Source: a virus
Virus record (IMG/VR): IMGVR_UViG_3300009314_000003
Span: 83,989-147,988 of that record
DNA: 64,000 nt
Direction: 5' to 3' (one strand)
Shown: positions 20,735-30,080 of the stretch, in pieces
Position numbering within the stretch: position 1 is the stretch's first letter
Layout: each line of letters opens with the position of its first letter
Program-made: the position numbers and the translations under genes
The notes under the pieces: model-generated
What the model was told of the DNA's origin: nothing
The model's database searches: none
The model's input: the letters and a program-made list of their open reading frames with translations, nothing else

Positions 20735-21727
20735 ATGAGCGGTGGAGGTACAGGAGCGGGGTATAGCTCAGGTACTACCTACATATCCCCGGGCCATAAA
20801 GTAGAGGGGAAAGCTATAATAGGCGCTGGAATCATAAATGTACAGGAAAGCAACCAGGATATATACGGTGCGCAAAACTATACAACCCTCTTCCAGACAG
20901 AAGAGGGGGTAACTATATCCTCAATGCCTTTACTACCTGAAGGACGAAGTGTGGATAAGATACAAGAGAAGATATGGGTACGGGGTGATGGGTCTTTTGA
21001 AACCCTTTTCCCGGTGCTCACACTTAATCAAGGCGAGTCAGACTTAACCACTCTAACCGGTCGTTTTTCACAAGGAAGCATTTCTACGAGGACAACATTT
21101 CAGGCTCCCCCTGTTCACAAAAACACCTATATTACCCTGGTATACAGTACTTACCTAGTGTCTAGTTTTGCCTGTTGGGATCAAGATGATGATGAGATTG
21201 TGGCGCCGTCTGATGTAATGTTATCTGATCATACATATAAGGTAATTAGAATTACCGCAGGGTATGCTGATGTTGTTTATGACGAAAGCGGACCCGCGGT
21301 TTCCGTTTATGACGCCGCTGCGCCTATATCCACAGAGGTACAGGAGACTTTTGAGTCCTCAGGTTCAACCGTTTTAGAACTTAGAACAACACCATGGATA
21401 GACTTCCAGAGGTACTGGAGTGGTGGTGACAGTTATACCCCCATAGAGGTTTTCCTTACTCCCTCCGGAGGAGGCGACCCAATTTCTCTCCCGGATAGAA
21501 CTTTCTACTCCAACCGATTACTACAGCCTACTCTCTCAGGTATTGACCTGGAATTCTTTCTCCGGGGTAATTTAGTCTTCTTAAACACGGCAGATTTCGC
21601 AGGAGCTCAGGTCATCTACCACACGAAGTGTGAGAAGGCCAAGGTCCAAATTGATATGCATCCTAAGGGCGACATGACACCATGGGTTAGTGAATATACC
21701 ATTAAATTCAGAGCACAAATTGACTAA
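20735..21727 (+). CDS. Structural protein of unknown function
   Basis: 330 residues opening with a Gly-rich head (MSGGGTGAGYSSGTTYISPG), then beta-strand-rich sequence without recognisable motifs. The Gly-rich N-terminus may be a flexible attachment. It is followed by a gene whose start overlaps its stop. Confidence 0.5.
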   Translation: MSGGGTGAGYSSGTTYISPGHKVEGKAIIGAGIINVQESNQDIYGAQNYTTLFQTEEGVTISSMPLLPEGRSVDKIQEKIWVRGDGSFETLFPVLTLNQGESDLTTLTGRFSQGSISTRTTFQAPPVHKNTYITLVYSTYLVSSFACWDQDDDEIVAPSDVMLSDHTYKVIRITAGYADVVYDESGPAVSVYDAAAPISTEVQETFESSGSTVLELRTTPWIDFQRYWSGGDSYTPIEVFLTPSGGGDPISLPDRTFYSNRLLQPTLSGIDLEFFLRGNLVFLNTADFAGAQVIYHTKCEKAKVQIDMHPKGDMTPWVSEYTIKFRAQID

Positions 21728-22835
21728 GCAGATCATAAAAGCACGTGAGCTATACCTGGAGAAGCTGGGAGAGTTCCTGGCTGAGAATAAAAACCAGAGT
21801 GAGGAGGGTAAGTACTTCCAGGCCCTACGCCTATTAGTTGAGGCATTTAGGGATAGGCCTTATATTCACCTCCCCGTAGAGGGAGAGCGGGCTACCAGCA
21901 AGCCCTTGGATGATGTCTTCCAACTTCTTGAATCAGAGCACGGCGATATTGAGGGTAGTGTCGACAGCATTATAAACAGTTTGGAGGAGGTAGAGAGTTC
22001 CTTGGGGCTGCAAGTTGATGAGGTTCAAGCCCTCGTAACCAGTCTTGAAATGGATATAAATAGCCGCCGTCTTAAATCAGGGGCCGGAGAAGAGGAAACG
22101 GACTATATAGAGCTGGAGGAAAACTTTGCAAGGTATGGCCTTACTCTGGAGGAAATTAGTTCATTGGATCAGACTTCCTTCATTGATTCTGTCGAGTGGA
22201 TACCAGCAACAGGGATGGGAGGTTATCTTTGGTTCGGTGATGTCTCAACTAATCATACCTCACCAACAACACAGGGACTCATTGATATTAACAATGAGGT
22301 CGTAACAATTCAACATTTATGGATGACTGGTACTCTAAGTACTTCTCCACTAGAGCAAGAGCTTATAGCAATTATAGGAGACGATACCGGGCTTGGACCG
22401 GAAGATGATATGGAGTTTAGTACAGATGCCACAGAGTCAGAAAACCCACCCCCATTTGCGGAGGGTGTTTTGGAAGTCAACCTAACAATCCCCAAACAAA
22501 TTAGTACTGTATCTCTAGGTACTGACCCGACGGATATGGTAGAGAAGGTTATCATCACTGATTTTCAAGGAGCGGAACAGGTTTATCCAATGAACAATGG
22601 TACTGTGACCCTCCCTTCTACAACAACCTCTAAAATTGCGTTTCATATTAGTCGTAGTAATAGCCTATCTCCAATGCCCTTCTGGCTTAGAGCCCTTATT
22701 ATTTCCATCAGTGACTCTGATGGAAACTCTTCCCTCTATGCTCAATTTCACGATGCCACAGGGGATCTAGTGACATCTAGTGGCACGAACAGGAGTATAC
22801 CAAACAAGAAAATAATACTCCCGGGGCTGGGATAA
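21720..22835 (+). CDS. Coiled-coil plus beta structural protein
   Basis: I favour the TTG at 21720, which overlaps the previous stop by 8 bases as neighbouring genes do; a GTG at 21690 in the same frame would make 381 residues. The N-terminal ~130 residues are helical and acidic (VDSIINSLEEVESSLGLQ) and probably coiled coil; the rest is beta. It ends LPGLG. Those last codons belong to the 59-bp repeat that recurs at 29796, where another gene also ends PGLG. This suggests that the gene's 3' border is a recombination joint. Confidence 0.55.
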   Translation: MTKQIIKARELYLEKLGEFLAENKNQSEEGKYFQALRLLVEAFRDRPYIHLPVEGERATSKPLDDVFQLLESEHGDIEGSVDSIINSLEEVESSLGLQVDEVQALVTSLEMDINSRRLKSGAGEEETDYIELEENFARYGLTLEEISSLDQTSFIDSVEWIPATGMGGYLWFGDVSTNHTSPTTQGLIDINNEVVTIQHLWMTGTLSTSPLEQELIAIIGDDTGLGPEDDMEFSTDATESENPPPFAEGVLEVNLTIPKQISTVSLGTDPTDMVEKVIITDFQGAEQVYPMNNGTVTLPSTTTSKIAFHISRSNSLSPMPFWLRALIISISDSDGNSSLYAQFHDATGDLVTSSGTNRSIPNKKIILPGLG

Positions 22836-22879
22836 TATATGAAGCAAGGACCTACATATCAACGATATAATATACCGCC
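22821..22879 (+). repeat. 59-bp direct repeat, left copy
   Basis: Bases 22821-22879 are identical to 29796-29854. The unit covers the last codons and stop of the upstream gene (..PGLG), the ribosome site and the first ~13 codons of the downstream gene (MKQGPTYQRYNIPP). The two copies are 6,975 bp apart and bracket the PKD/Ig fibre gene and the gene at 27669. Confidence 0.95.
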
Positions 22880-22979
22880 AGATGGAAGTTTCACTGAGAA
22901 TTCTGGTTATGGTGCAAAATGTAAAGTAGAATTTATTTCAAAATCAGATCTCTTGAGAGCTCGCGGTTATAAAACTTGA
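22839..22979 (+). pseudogene. Chimeric 46-codon remnant of the 29814 gene
   Basis: It starts exactly like the intact gene at 29814 (MKQGPTYQRYNIPPD), then changes to unrelated AT-rich sequence (SFTENSGYG...) and stops at 22977-22979. The shared part ends with the 59-bp repeat. It looks like the decapitated start of a duplicated gene left at a recombination joint. Translation is possible because the start region is intact, but a function is doubtful. Confidence 0.75.
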
Positions 22980-23002
22980 AAAATCAATGAGAAATTATTG
23001 CG

Positions 23003-26000
23003 ATGCCTATTTTTAATTGTCCAGATAATAATTGTAATCATTGTGGAACAGATTTATGTATTTGTTGTCCAAATGGATATGAATCTTTTGATGCTGGTGA
23101 TACAATTGAAGTAAAATGGCAAGCTCCATATAATTCTACTGATTATGTTGTAAATGTCACACTTTATAAAGGAAATGAATTTGCAGCAATAATAGCAGAA
23201 TATTTTAATGCCCATCCAACAAGCTATTATCGTAAAAGCTCAATTCCTTGGACAATTCCAACATTTCTTGAACAGCGAGATGATTATAGAATTAAGGTAA
23301 CTATTATTGCTGGAGACAATCTTGGTCAATCGGATTTTAGTGATAATTATTTTGAAATCGTTAATACTATAAATCAACCTCCTGTAGCTGATGCTGGAGA
23401 TGATCAAACTGTTGTGGAAAATAGTATTGTACAACTTGATGCTTCAGGTTCATACGATCCAGATGGTGATACAATAACATATGCTTGGAGTGCTCCTGTT
23501 GGAATTACACTTACCAATGCAAATAGTGTGAATCCAATTTTTACAGCTCCAGAAGTTACTGAAGATACAGAATATCAATTCATACTTGTTGTTAATGATG
23601 GGGAATTTGATTCAAGTCAAGATGCTGTAACTATTACAGTAGAAAACTTCATTCCTAATCAGGCTCCAACTGCAGATGCAGGGGAAGACCAGGATATCAA
23701 TGAAGGTATGTTTGTTACTCTTGATGGTACAGGTTCATTTGACCCTGAAGGTAGTAATCTAACTTATACTTGGACTGCTCCGGTAGGAATTACATTAAGT
23801 AATGTTAATGCTGTTTCTCCAACATTTACTGCACCAAATGTAGATGATGATACTCCTTACTCGTTTACTTTAGAAGTATCAGATGGAGATTTAACAGATA
23901 CAGATGATGTAACAATAACTGTTCTCAATGTAGCAGTACCGCAGCCTCCTGTAGCGGATGCCGGGGATAACCAGACAGTTGATGAAGGAGATTTAGTTAC
24001 GCTAGATGGGTCTGGTTCATATGATCCTGAAGGTGAAGATGTGACATATATGTGGACTGCTCCAGATGGAATTACTTTATCAGATCAATCAATTGTAAAT
24101 CCTACATTTACAGCTCCGGAAGTCATTAGTGTTACTGATTATATATTTACTCTAACTGTAGAAGATCCACACGGATTGTCAGATACAGATAATGTTACAA
24201 TAACTGTAAATCCAGTTGCTGATCCACCAGTTCTTGGTGGACAATATAATTATAATAATGACGACTATTATACTGCTGTTAGCCTAATTCGGACTAATAG
24301 TGGTGTATATAACTTTACGCCTGAATACTTTTTAGGTCCTGGTAATCCATGCAGCCATTGGCGCATTTGCCCTGATGGCCATGAAGGTGCTAACTACGAT
24401 ATTAGCGGTTCTTTCCCTTTCCCTGAATGGGAAGATGTTATCTACTTCAATCATACATATACCGACATTCCAAGTGGTGACTTACTTGGAACGTGGCGCT
24501 CATATGTAAAATATATAGGTGATGACTCCTGGACGGAATTCCTTGGAGGCTTGGAGATTACCCAGGATATGTTACCTCAAGCTCTCCCCGCGGAGCTAAC
24601 TATTGAGGCATCATCTATCCAAAACCACGTTAATATCACTCTTGGAGATGATTTTACCTGGATGTATACCGCCGGGGGTGTATGGAGTGATATTACACAC
24701 TGTATATACCCCGAGGAGTACTCTAGTCCTTACCTCCTTGCTGATATAGTCCCTGATCAAAGTAATTGTGTTAATTATAGTGATGGGGGTCTATGTCATA
24801 ATCCTAACGATCTGATGGCAGGTAGTGTAATATCTCAGTATAACTTGTCTACGACGGCGTATGGGCCTTACAACTTAGAACTAACAATAAGGGGAATGAC
24901 ACAAGGATCAATAACATGCCGGCTTGGGTTGGAATCTCCAAGTGCAACATTTAATTCTAACGGAACACACTCAGGAAACATAGAAGCATCCTCTTTGTCC
25001 CCAAACACCTTCTATATCTACCCTACTCCCGACTTTAACGGGATAATTGATAATGTCTCTCTCAAACTTTCTGGAGGAGGAGATGAATTAATAAGTAACG
25101 GTGATTTTTCCAACAGTCTCCAAGATTGGAGTGGAACTACTTGTTGGGAACATGCCTATTTTCCTTTCCCGATCCCGAAAAATACTGTATCACAGGAAGA
25201 TTGGTGTGTGAATACCCATGGTCTATGTTTACACACATTTTCCGACGATGTAACGACATGGCACGTTCCCACTTATTATGCCCGGGGGTATTTAGCGGGG
25301 GCCTTTTCTGTCTTCCTCGGAACCTCCTCCTATTCTTCGTCAATAAACTATGAAAACTATCCCTTAAACCCTTATGAACTCACAATAACCTGTGATGTTA
25401 GTGATATACTTACTGTATACTCAAACGCCCAATTCTATATCTATAATAATACTTACCAGAGCGAGGCACTTACACCTGGTAATGGTATTATCACCTACAC
25501 AGTAACTGCAACTGCAGGTAATTCAGCTAACTTGGAGGGTAATTGGACAATAGAATGGCAGGATGGTAGTGGTTCTACACTAGAATCTATTACCCAATCT
25601 GTTCCAGCCGACACCTTCTCACCACCACCCGATTTCGGGAATGTAGATTATTCACTTGAGCATCCAAATGATTGGAACCTCACAATTACCTGTGATGTTA
25701 GTGATATACTTACTGAACACTCAGACGCCTTATTCTATATCTATAAAGAGGGTTCCACAGGTACATCTATACAACCCAATGATAATAACACGATCACCTA
25801 CACAGAAACTGCAGGTAATTCAACGGACTTGGAAGGTAATTGGATAATAAAATGGCAGAACGGTGGAGGTGAGGTAATAAATTCCACCACTTGCACGGTT
25901 TCAAGTCTTCCACAGTTTGAGGATGTAACAGATAACCTCTCAATAGATTATAACAATTGGCCCGCCACCCCCTTTGAACTCACCATAGAATGTAATGTTG

Positions 26001-27676
26001 CGGCTATAATTAATGATTCCCAATACCTAGGGACTGATGAGTTCTATATCTCTAATAGTAACTACTCAAGTGATCCGCTTCCACCTGATAATAATGATAT
26101 TATCACCTACACAGCTGCAGGCGACGAGGGAGGTTTAGAAGGGATCTGGACAATAGAATGGCAGGATAGTGAGGGTGGTTTAATAAATTCCACTGACTAT
26201 CCTATCACTATCAACCACACCCTACCTAATTTTGTATCAGATGAACATTATACATCAATAAACTATGAGGACTGGAGTGGAAATCCCTATGAACTCGCCA
26301 TAACCTGTGATGTTAGTGATATACTTACTGAACACTCAGACGCCTTATTCTATATCTATAAAGAGGGTTCCACAGGTACATCTATACAACCCAATGATAA
26401 TAATATTATCACCTACACAGTAACTGCAAGTGATTCAGCGGATTTGGAAGGTAATTGGATAATAAAATGGGGAAATAGTAATGATTATTCAATACGTTCT
26501 ATTAGTCACCAAGTAACTGAATTCCCCTCTCCCCTCGTCTTAAATACTCCTACATCCGATTGGCAGGTAGATTATAATAACTATTCCTCAAACCCTTATG
26601 GGCTCACAATTACCTGTGATGTTAGTGATATACTTACTGCGCACTCATACGCCCAATTCTATATCTATAAAGAGGGTTCCACAGGTACATCTATACAACC
26701 CAATGATAATAATATTATCACCTACACAGTAACTGCAACTGCAGGTAATTCAGCTAACTTGGAGGGTGATTGGACAATAGAATGGCAGGACAGTGGGGGT
26801 AATGTAATAAATTCTGCTACCTGCTCAGTCAGCACCTCCCCGTCCCTTCCCACCTTTGGGGAGGTAGAATACACCATCATACCAGATCTTAGCGTGTCAC
26901 CGGTACGATATGATTTTAGTATAGAGTGTGATGTTGATGATATACTTACTGAACACTCAGACGCCCAATTCTATATCTATAATAATACTTACCAGAGCGG
27001 GGCACTTACGCCTGGTAGTGGCGTATGGGGTAAAACAACGAAGTGTGTAATTGGGTACCTTGCGGAGAACGAGTTAGAAGGGACCTGGACAATAGAATGG
27101 CGGAACAGTGGGGGTGAGGTAATAAATTTTCATAATGAAGAAATAGATCAGGACGTTATTCAAGGAGTAACGCTTGATGGTACTACATACAACACACCCC
27201 AGGGCAACTCATTTTACATTCAAATACCAGGAGGTTCCTCTCCATACAAACAAAATACTACTGATATTGGCCCAATACAACTACAATTAACTCAGTATGA
27301 AACTACCAAGACCTGGACTTCTCCACAGCCGTACAACTCTGATACTGGTGTATCAATGCTCTCCCTGCACTCCTATGACCTGGTTCCATTTACAACAGGA
27401 GATAGAGAAACCTGGCTCAAATATGAGATAGTAACAGAAGGAGGAGATACCTACCCAATAACCCCCGTAAATAGGCCCGGGCAATACCCGGTCATATATA
27501 ATGTGAATAGTACCCTACCGGAGGAGCTTAGAAGTGATAGGCAACAAAACTTTAATGAGGGGTTCATAGACCAGAAGGTGTTTTCCTGGAAAGTTAGAAT
27601 TACAATGCTCCGCCCGGGGAATGAGGTTAATAGAACCCCTATAGTTTATACATACCGGATGAGATATTATGAGTGA
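23003..27676 (+). CDS. Large fibre protein with three PKD domains and tandem Ig-like repeats
   Basis: 1557 residues. The N-terminal ~120 hold a Cys cluster (NCPDNNCNHCGTDLCICC) and an Ig-like sheet. Three PKD domains follow (~125-405), each with the ADAGDDQTV-like start, DGSGSYDPEG and YTWTAP signatures. From ~770 to ~1400 there are about seven Ig-like units with CDVSDILTEHSDA and FYIYKEGSTG. Some units are almost identical at DNA level. One late unit is overwritten by sequence inverted from 11 kb. The first ~1.2 kb is much more AT-rich than the rest, consistent with a recently acquired PKD module. Probably a receptor-contacting fibre. The start has no good Shine-Dalgarno. Confidence 0.75.
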   Translation: MPIFNCPDNNCNHCGTDLCICCPNGYESFDAGDTIEVKWQAPYNSTDYVVNVTLYKGNEFAAIIAEYFNAHPTSYYRKSSIPWTIPTFLEQRDDYRIKVTIIAGDNLGQSDFSDNYFEIVNTINQPPVADAGDDQTVVENSIVQLDASGSYDPDGDTITYAWSAPVGITLTNANSVNPIFTAPEVTEDTEYQFILVVNDGEFDSSQDAVTITVENFIPNQAPTADAGEDQDINEGMFVTLDGTGSFDPEGSNLTYTWTAPVGITLSNVNAVSPTFTAPNVDDDTPYSFTLEVSDGDLTDTDDVTITVLNVAVPQPPVADAGDNQTVDEGDLVTLDGSGSYDPEGEDVTYMWTAPDGITLSDQSIVNPTFTAPEVISVTDYIFTLTVEDPHGLSDTDNVTITVNPVADPPVLGGQYNYNNDDYYTAVSLIRTNSGVYNFTPEYFLGPGNPCSHWRICPDGHEGANYDISGSFPFPEWEDVIYFNHTYTDIPSGDLLGTWRSYVKYIGDDSWTEFLGGLEITQDMLPQALPAELTIEASSIQNHVNITLGDDFTWMYTAGGVWSDITHCIYPEEYSSPYLLADIVPDQSNCVNYSDGGLCHNPNDLMAGSVISQYNLSTTAYGPYNLELTIRGMTQGSITCRLGLESPSATFNSNGTHSGNIEASSLSPNTFYIYPTPDFNGIIDNVSLKLSGGGDELISNGDFSNSLQDWSGTTCWEHAYFPFPIPKNTVSQEDWCVNTHGLCLHTFSDDVTTWHVPTYYARGYLAGAFSVFLGTSSYSSSINYENYPLNPYELTITCDVSDILTVYSNAQFYIYNNTYQSEALTPGNGIITYTVTATAGNSANLEGNWTIEWQDGSGSTLESITQSVPADTFSPPPDFGNVDYSLEHPNDWNLTITCDVSDILTEHSDALFYIYKEGSTGTSIQPNDNNTITYTETAGNSTDLEGNWIIKWQNGGGEVINSTTCTVSSLPQFEDVTDNLSIDYNNWPATPFELTIECNVAAIINDSQYLGTDEFYISNSNYSSDPLPPDNNDIITYTAAGDEGGLEGIWTIEWQDSEGGLINSTDYPITINHTLPNFVSDEHYTSINYEDWSGNPYELAITCDVSDILTEHSDALFYIYKEGSTGTSIQPNDNNIITYTVTASDSADLEGNWIIKWGNSNDYSIRSISHQVTEFPSPLVLNTPTSDWQVDYNNYSSNPYGLTITCDVSDILTAHSYAQFYIYKEGSTGTSIQPNDNNIITYTVTATAGNSANLEGDWTIEWQDSGGNVINSATCSVSTSPSLPTFGEVEYTIIPDLSVSPVRYDFSIECDVDDILTEHSDAQFYIYNNTYQSGALTPGSGVWGKTTKCVIGYLAENELEGTWTIEWRNSGGEVINFHNEEIDQDVIQGVTLDGTTYNTPQGNSFYIQIPGGSSPYKQNTTDIGPIQLQLTQYETTKTWTSPQPYNSDTGVSMLSLHSYDLVPFTTGDRETWLKYEIVTEGGDTYPITPVNRPGQYPVIYNVNSTLPEELRSDRQQNFNEGFIDQKVFSWKVRITMLRPGNEVNRTPIVYTYRMRYYE
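25691..26712 (+). repeat. Near-identical Ig-unit DNA repeats
   Basis: A ~100-bp block starting TGTGATGTTAGTGATATACT and running through the codons for YIYKEGSTGTSIQPNDNN occurs near 25691-25789, 26305-26404 and 26613-26712. The first two are almost perfectly identical and the third differs at a few bases. Flanking parts of the units are much more divergent, which points to recent gene conversion or unequal crossover. Confidence 0.85.
27020..27058 (-). repeat. 39-bp inverted ectopic copy of 11148-11186
   Basis: This is a perfect reverse complement of 11148-11186. It replaces the stretch that in sister Ig units encodes TYTVTATAGNSAN; here the frame stays open and reads VWGKTTKCVIGY. The match ends sharply at both sides, so this is the recipient of a short templated replacement. 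Confidence 0.95.
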
Positions 27677-29810
27677 AAATAGAAGAAAACAGGTGTATAC
27701 CACTCTGGTAAAAGAATTTGTAAGACGTTGGGGCCGAGTTCCAACCCAGGCAGAGCTATATCGTTCAATTCAGGACTCATTCTACAAACCACTGGCTAAA
27801 CCTCTGGTACCGAAGAACAAGGCAAGAAGTAGTGCAGAGTATTTTGGGCAAACAATGAAAGGCCTGCTCGGGGACACTAAAGACGTCCTGGAGATACTTA
27901 AGGGAACTGAAGATGCCAATCTGCAATTGAGGGTCGGTGTTGAAGACGGGGCAAGAGACGTGGCTAATCAAGCTCGTGCTGCAATAAAACGTATTCGGCA
28001 TCAAGACACAATACACAAAAGCAAGGTAGCGCTTGTTGATGTTCTACCGGAACCTATTAAGCGTCTATCCCCTTATACTCGCTATGGTACCAGTGTTACC
28101 CTTCTACAGGATTCACTAGCGCCGATCTCCTATATCCCCACCGTTATCCCAACCTCTGATAAAACAATTGATAGATACGAGCTAAATGAATTCTCCCTTC
28201 CTTACTCAGCCTTTGTAAGGGCTAAGGAAGATGCCTCGTACTCCGGATTCACTCTGGAACTGTTAATACAGGATGATGGAACAGATATACAGGGCCCTAT
28301 AAATATTACTCGCCTCTATTATGACGGTTCACCAGTTATGATGACTATTGAAGTATCCGGGGATGATGGTGAATGGACTACAGTAACCACAGTAAATCCA
28401 ATTGGCCGTACGGAATATATTATCAATGAATCTACCACAAAACTCCGGCTCACATTTACTCAATCGGGAAATTACAGTAAGATATACATCAAAGACCTAC
28501 AGGTGTACCGAGAAAGGTATCAGCCCGAGGGAATTTATGTCTCCGGGCCATATGATCTTAGTAAGGCCGCCGGGCGGCTCAAGGTTGAACCAAATCAATA
28601 CATACCCAGTGATACGTCAGTGATATGGGAATATGGATTGGACTATCCCCTATCCGGGAGGTATGTTAGTACTTCAGGAGATATAGTTCATCCGGATAGT
28701 CCACTATTTACAAACAATACCACCTATGATACCTCAGTGGAAAGTGGGTCTTTACACTATTCAGATATAGTTCCTTTTGATGCTTTGTCAGAGAACTTTC
28801 ACTCTCCGGGTTGGAAAAGTATCCCCACCCGAGGAACCCTCTTTAATGCTGAGCTGGATGAAAGTAATAGCACCTCACTATATAATGGTGCTGGCGGGTC
28901 ATACAATAACTCCATACGCCATATCGCCACCTTAGATAGTAAGGTAATAGATGAATCAATTAAGATCACCTATGGTAAGGATTGCTGGAAGTTTAGTGAG
29001 ACAGATGCCCCGGTAATAATACTGAATGAGGATGGAACACAAACCCAAATTTCAACCCCCTTTCATCACTGGATGACACACTTAATTGTCAGAGGACAAA
29101 CGTCTTCAGTGAGATTCAACAATCCGGCCCACCCAAGGGACGCTGCTAAAAGCGCCATCAAAGAAATAATCCTACAAAACACATCCACAGGGGAAATTAT
29201 TATAGACCAACTCTTCGACGACCCCATTACTATCGTTAAGGGAATATGGAAATGTATTCTGGTCTATAATCTTCTAGATAGTGAAAGCCCACCAGAGAGC
29301 TTCCCCCTTGATCCCAGAGCCGCCGCCTGGACCGGTATAGATCCCTTCCAGGTAGTTACACCCGGTGACGATATATCTTTCATGATTCAGCCTTTTCCTG
29401 CCACACGGGTCAGTATTGAAAATATAATAGATGCCGCATCTCTTTGTACAAACATAAACCGATTTGCCATTGAAGTACAAGATGGGGGTCAGAAGAAGAT
29501 CCTTATGCCACAGGCATATACTTTAGGCCTTACTGATATACTTGGTAGCGAGCCGTGGTTTATATACTCGACCGAAGATACCCTAGCAGGCTTCTATGAC
29601 ATATCTTATATGAAGGAAGTTGATGAGCCCATAGATAATATATTTCTCAGGGCAAGGTTAGAGACAGAAGATCCAAACAAGACACCAATCATTCGCGGGG
29701 TTACTTTGTCTGTTGATGAACATCTATGGGACACAGTGCAGCAGGAAGAAGCAGGCATAACTGATTACACAGAAGGAGAGGAGCCGGAACAACAGCCGGG
29801 GCTGGGATAA
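27669..29810 (+). CDS. Large tail or fibre protein with N-terminal helical region
   Basis: 713 residues, overlapping the fibre gene by 8 bases. The first ~130 residues are helical and basic (KQVYTTLVKEFVRRWGRVPTQ, then AAIKRIRHQDTIHKSK). The remainder is beta-rich, with a discoidin-like sheet around residues 165-290 (YELNEFSLPYSAFVRAKED... LRLTFTQSGNYSKIYIKDLQVYRER). It ends in an acidic tail finishing QPGLG, which lies in the 59-bp repeat. It has the same coil-plus-sheet build as the protein at 19539. A fibre-connector role is inferred from its position. Confidence 0.55.
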   Translation: MSENRRKQVYTTLVKEFVRRWGRVPTQAELYRSIQDSFYKPLAKPLVPKNKARSSAEYFGQTMKGLLGDTKDVLEILKGTEDANLQLRVGVEDGARDVANQARAAIKRIRHQDTIHKSKVALVDVLPEPIKRLSPYTRYGTSVTLLQDSLAPISYIPTVIPTSDKTIDRYELNEFSLPYSAFVRAKEDASYSGFTLELLIQDDGTDIQGPINITRLYYDGSPVMMTIEVSGDDGEWTTVTTVNPIGRTEYIINESTTKLRLTFTQSGNYSKIYIKDLQVYRERYQPEGIYVSGPYDLSKAAGRLKVEPNQYIPSDTSVIWEYGLDYPLSGRYVSTSGDIVHPDSPLFTNNTTYDTSVESGSLHYSDIVPFDALSENFHSPGWKSIPTRGTLFNAELDESNSTSLYNGAGGSYNNSIRHIATLDSKVIDESIKITYGKDCWKFSETDAPVIILNEDGTQTQISTPFHHWMTHLIVRGQTSSVRFNNPAHPRDAAKSAIKEIILQNTSTGEIIIDQLFDDPITIVKGIWKCILVYNLLDSESPPESFPLDPRAAAWTGIDPFQVVTPGDDISFMIQPFPATRVSIENIIDAASLCTNINRFAIEVQDGGQKKILMPQAYTLGLTDILGSEPWFIYSTEDTLAGFYDISYMKEVDEPIDNIFLRARLETEDPNKTPIIRGVTLSVDEHLWDTVQQEEAGITDYTEGEEPEQQPGLG

Positions 29811-29854
29811 TATATGAAGCAAGGACCTACATATCAACGATATAATATACCGCC
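29796..29854 (+). repeat. 59-bp direct repeat, right copy
   Basis: Identical to 22821-22879. It spans the end of the preceding gene, its stop, and the start of the 88-residue gene at 29814, which is intact here. After one mismatch the next four bases also agree. Confidence 0.95.
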
Positions 29855-30080
29855 CGATGCGCCACTCTCCAGCCAGATGCTTAATGATATATTTGATGGG
29901 TGGTTGGTTGGTTTTGCTGTTATATTTAATACACCTCTGCAGAATATGACTGACCTCAGAGAAATTTGTGGGGACATAGCCAAAAACCTGGCCACGTTTG
30001 ATAAGCAGGATGCAATGGCCCGTGGAATATTAGGCGACATTGACCAAGATGATCATACCAGTAACTGGAGACATGTATAA
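29814..30080 (+). CDS. Small tail-block protein
   Basis: 88 residues (MKQGPTYQRYNIPPDAPLSS...), mainly helical in its second half (MTDLREICGDIAKNLATFDKQ). Its first codons are duplicated at 22839. It is followed immediately by the GTG start at 30081, so it is probably coupled to that gene. No family recognised. Confidence 0.65.
   Translation: MKQGPTYQRYNIPPDAPLSSQMLNDIFDGWLVGFAVIFNTPLQNMTDLREICGDIAKNLATFDKQDAMARGILGDIDQDDHTSNWRHV

Noticed and set aside
23003-27676. Diversity-generating retroelement target in the Ig repeats
   Set aside because: No reverse transcriptase or template repeat was seen in the window, and the repeat differences are not concentrated at adenines by eye.
22839-29813. 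Composite transposon bracketed by the 59-bp repeats
   Set aside because: The repeats contain gene ends and starts rather than IS ends, no transposase lies between them, and no target duplication is visible. Recombination fits better.
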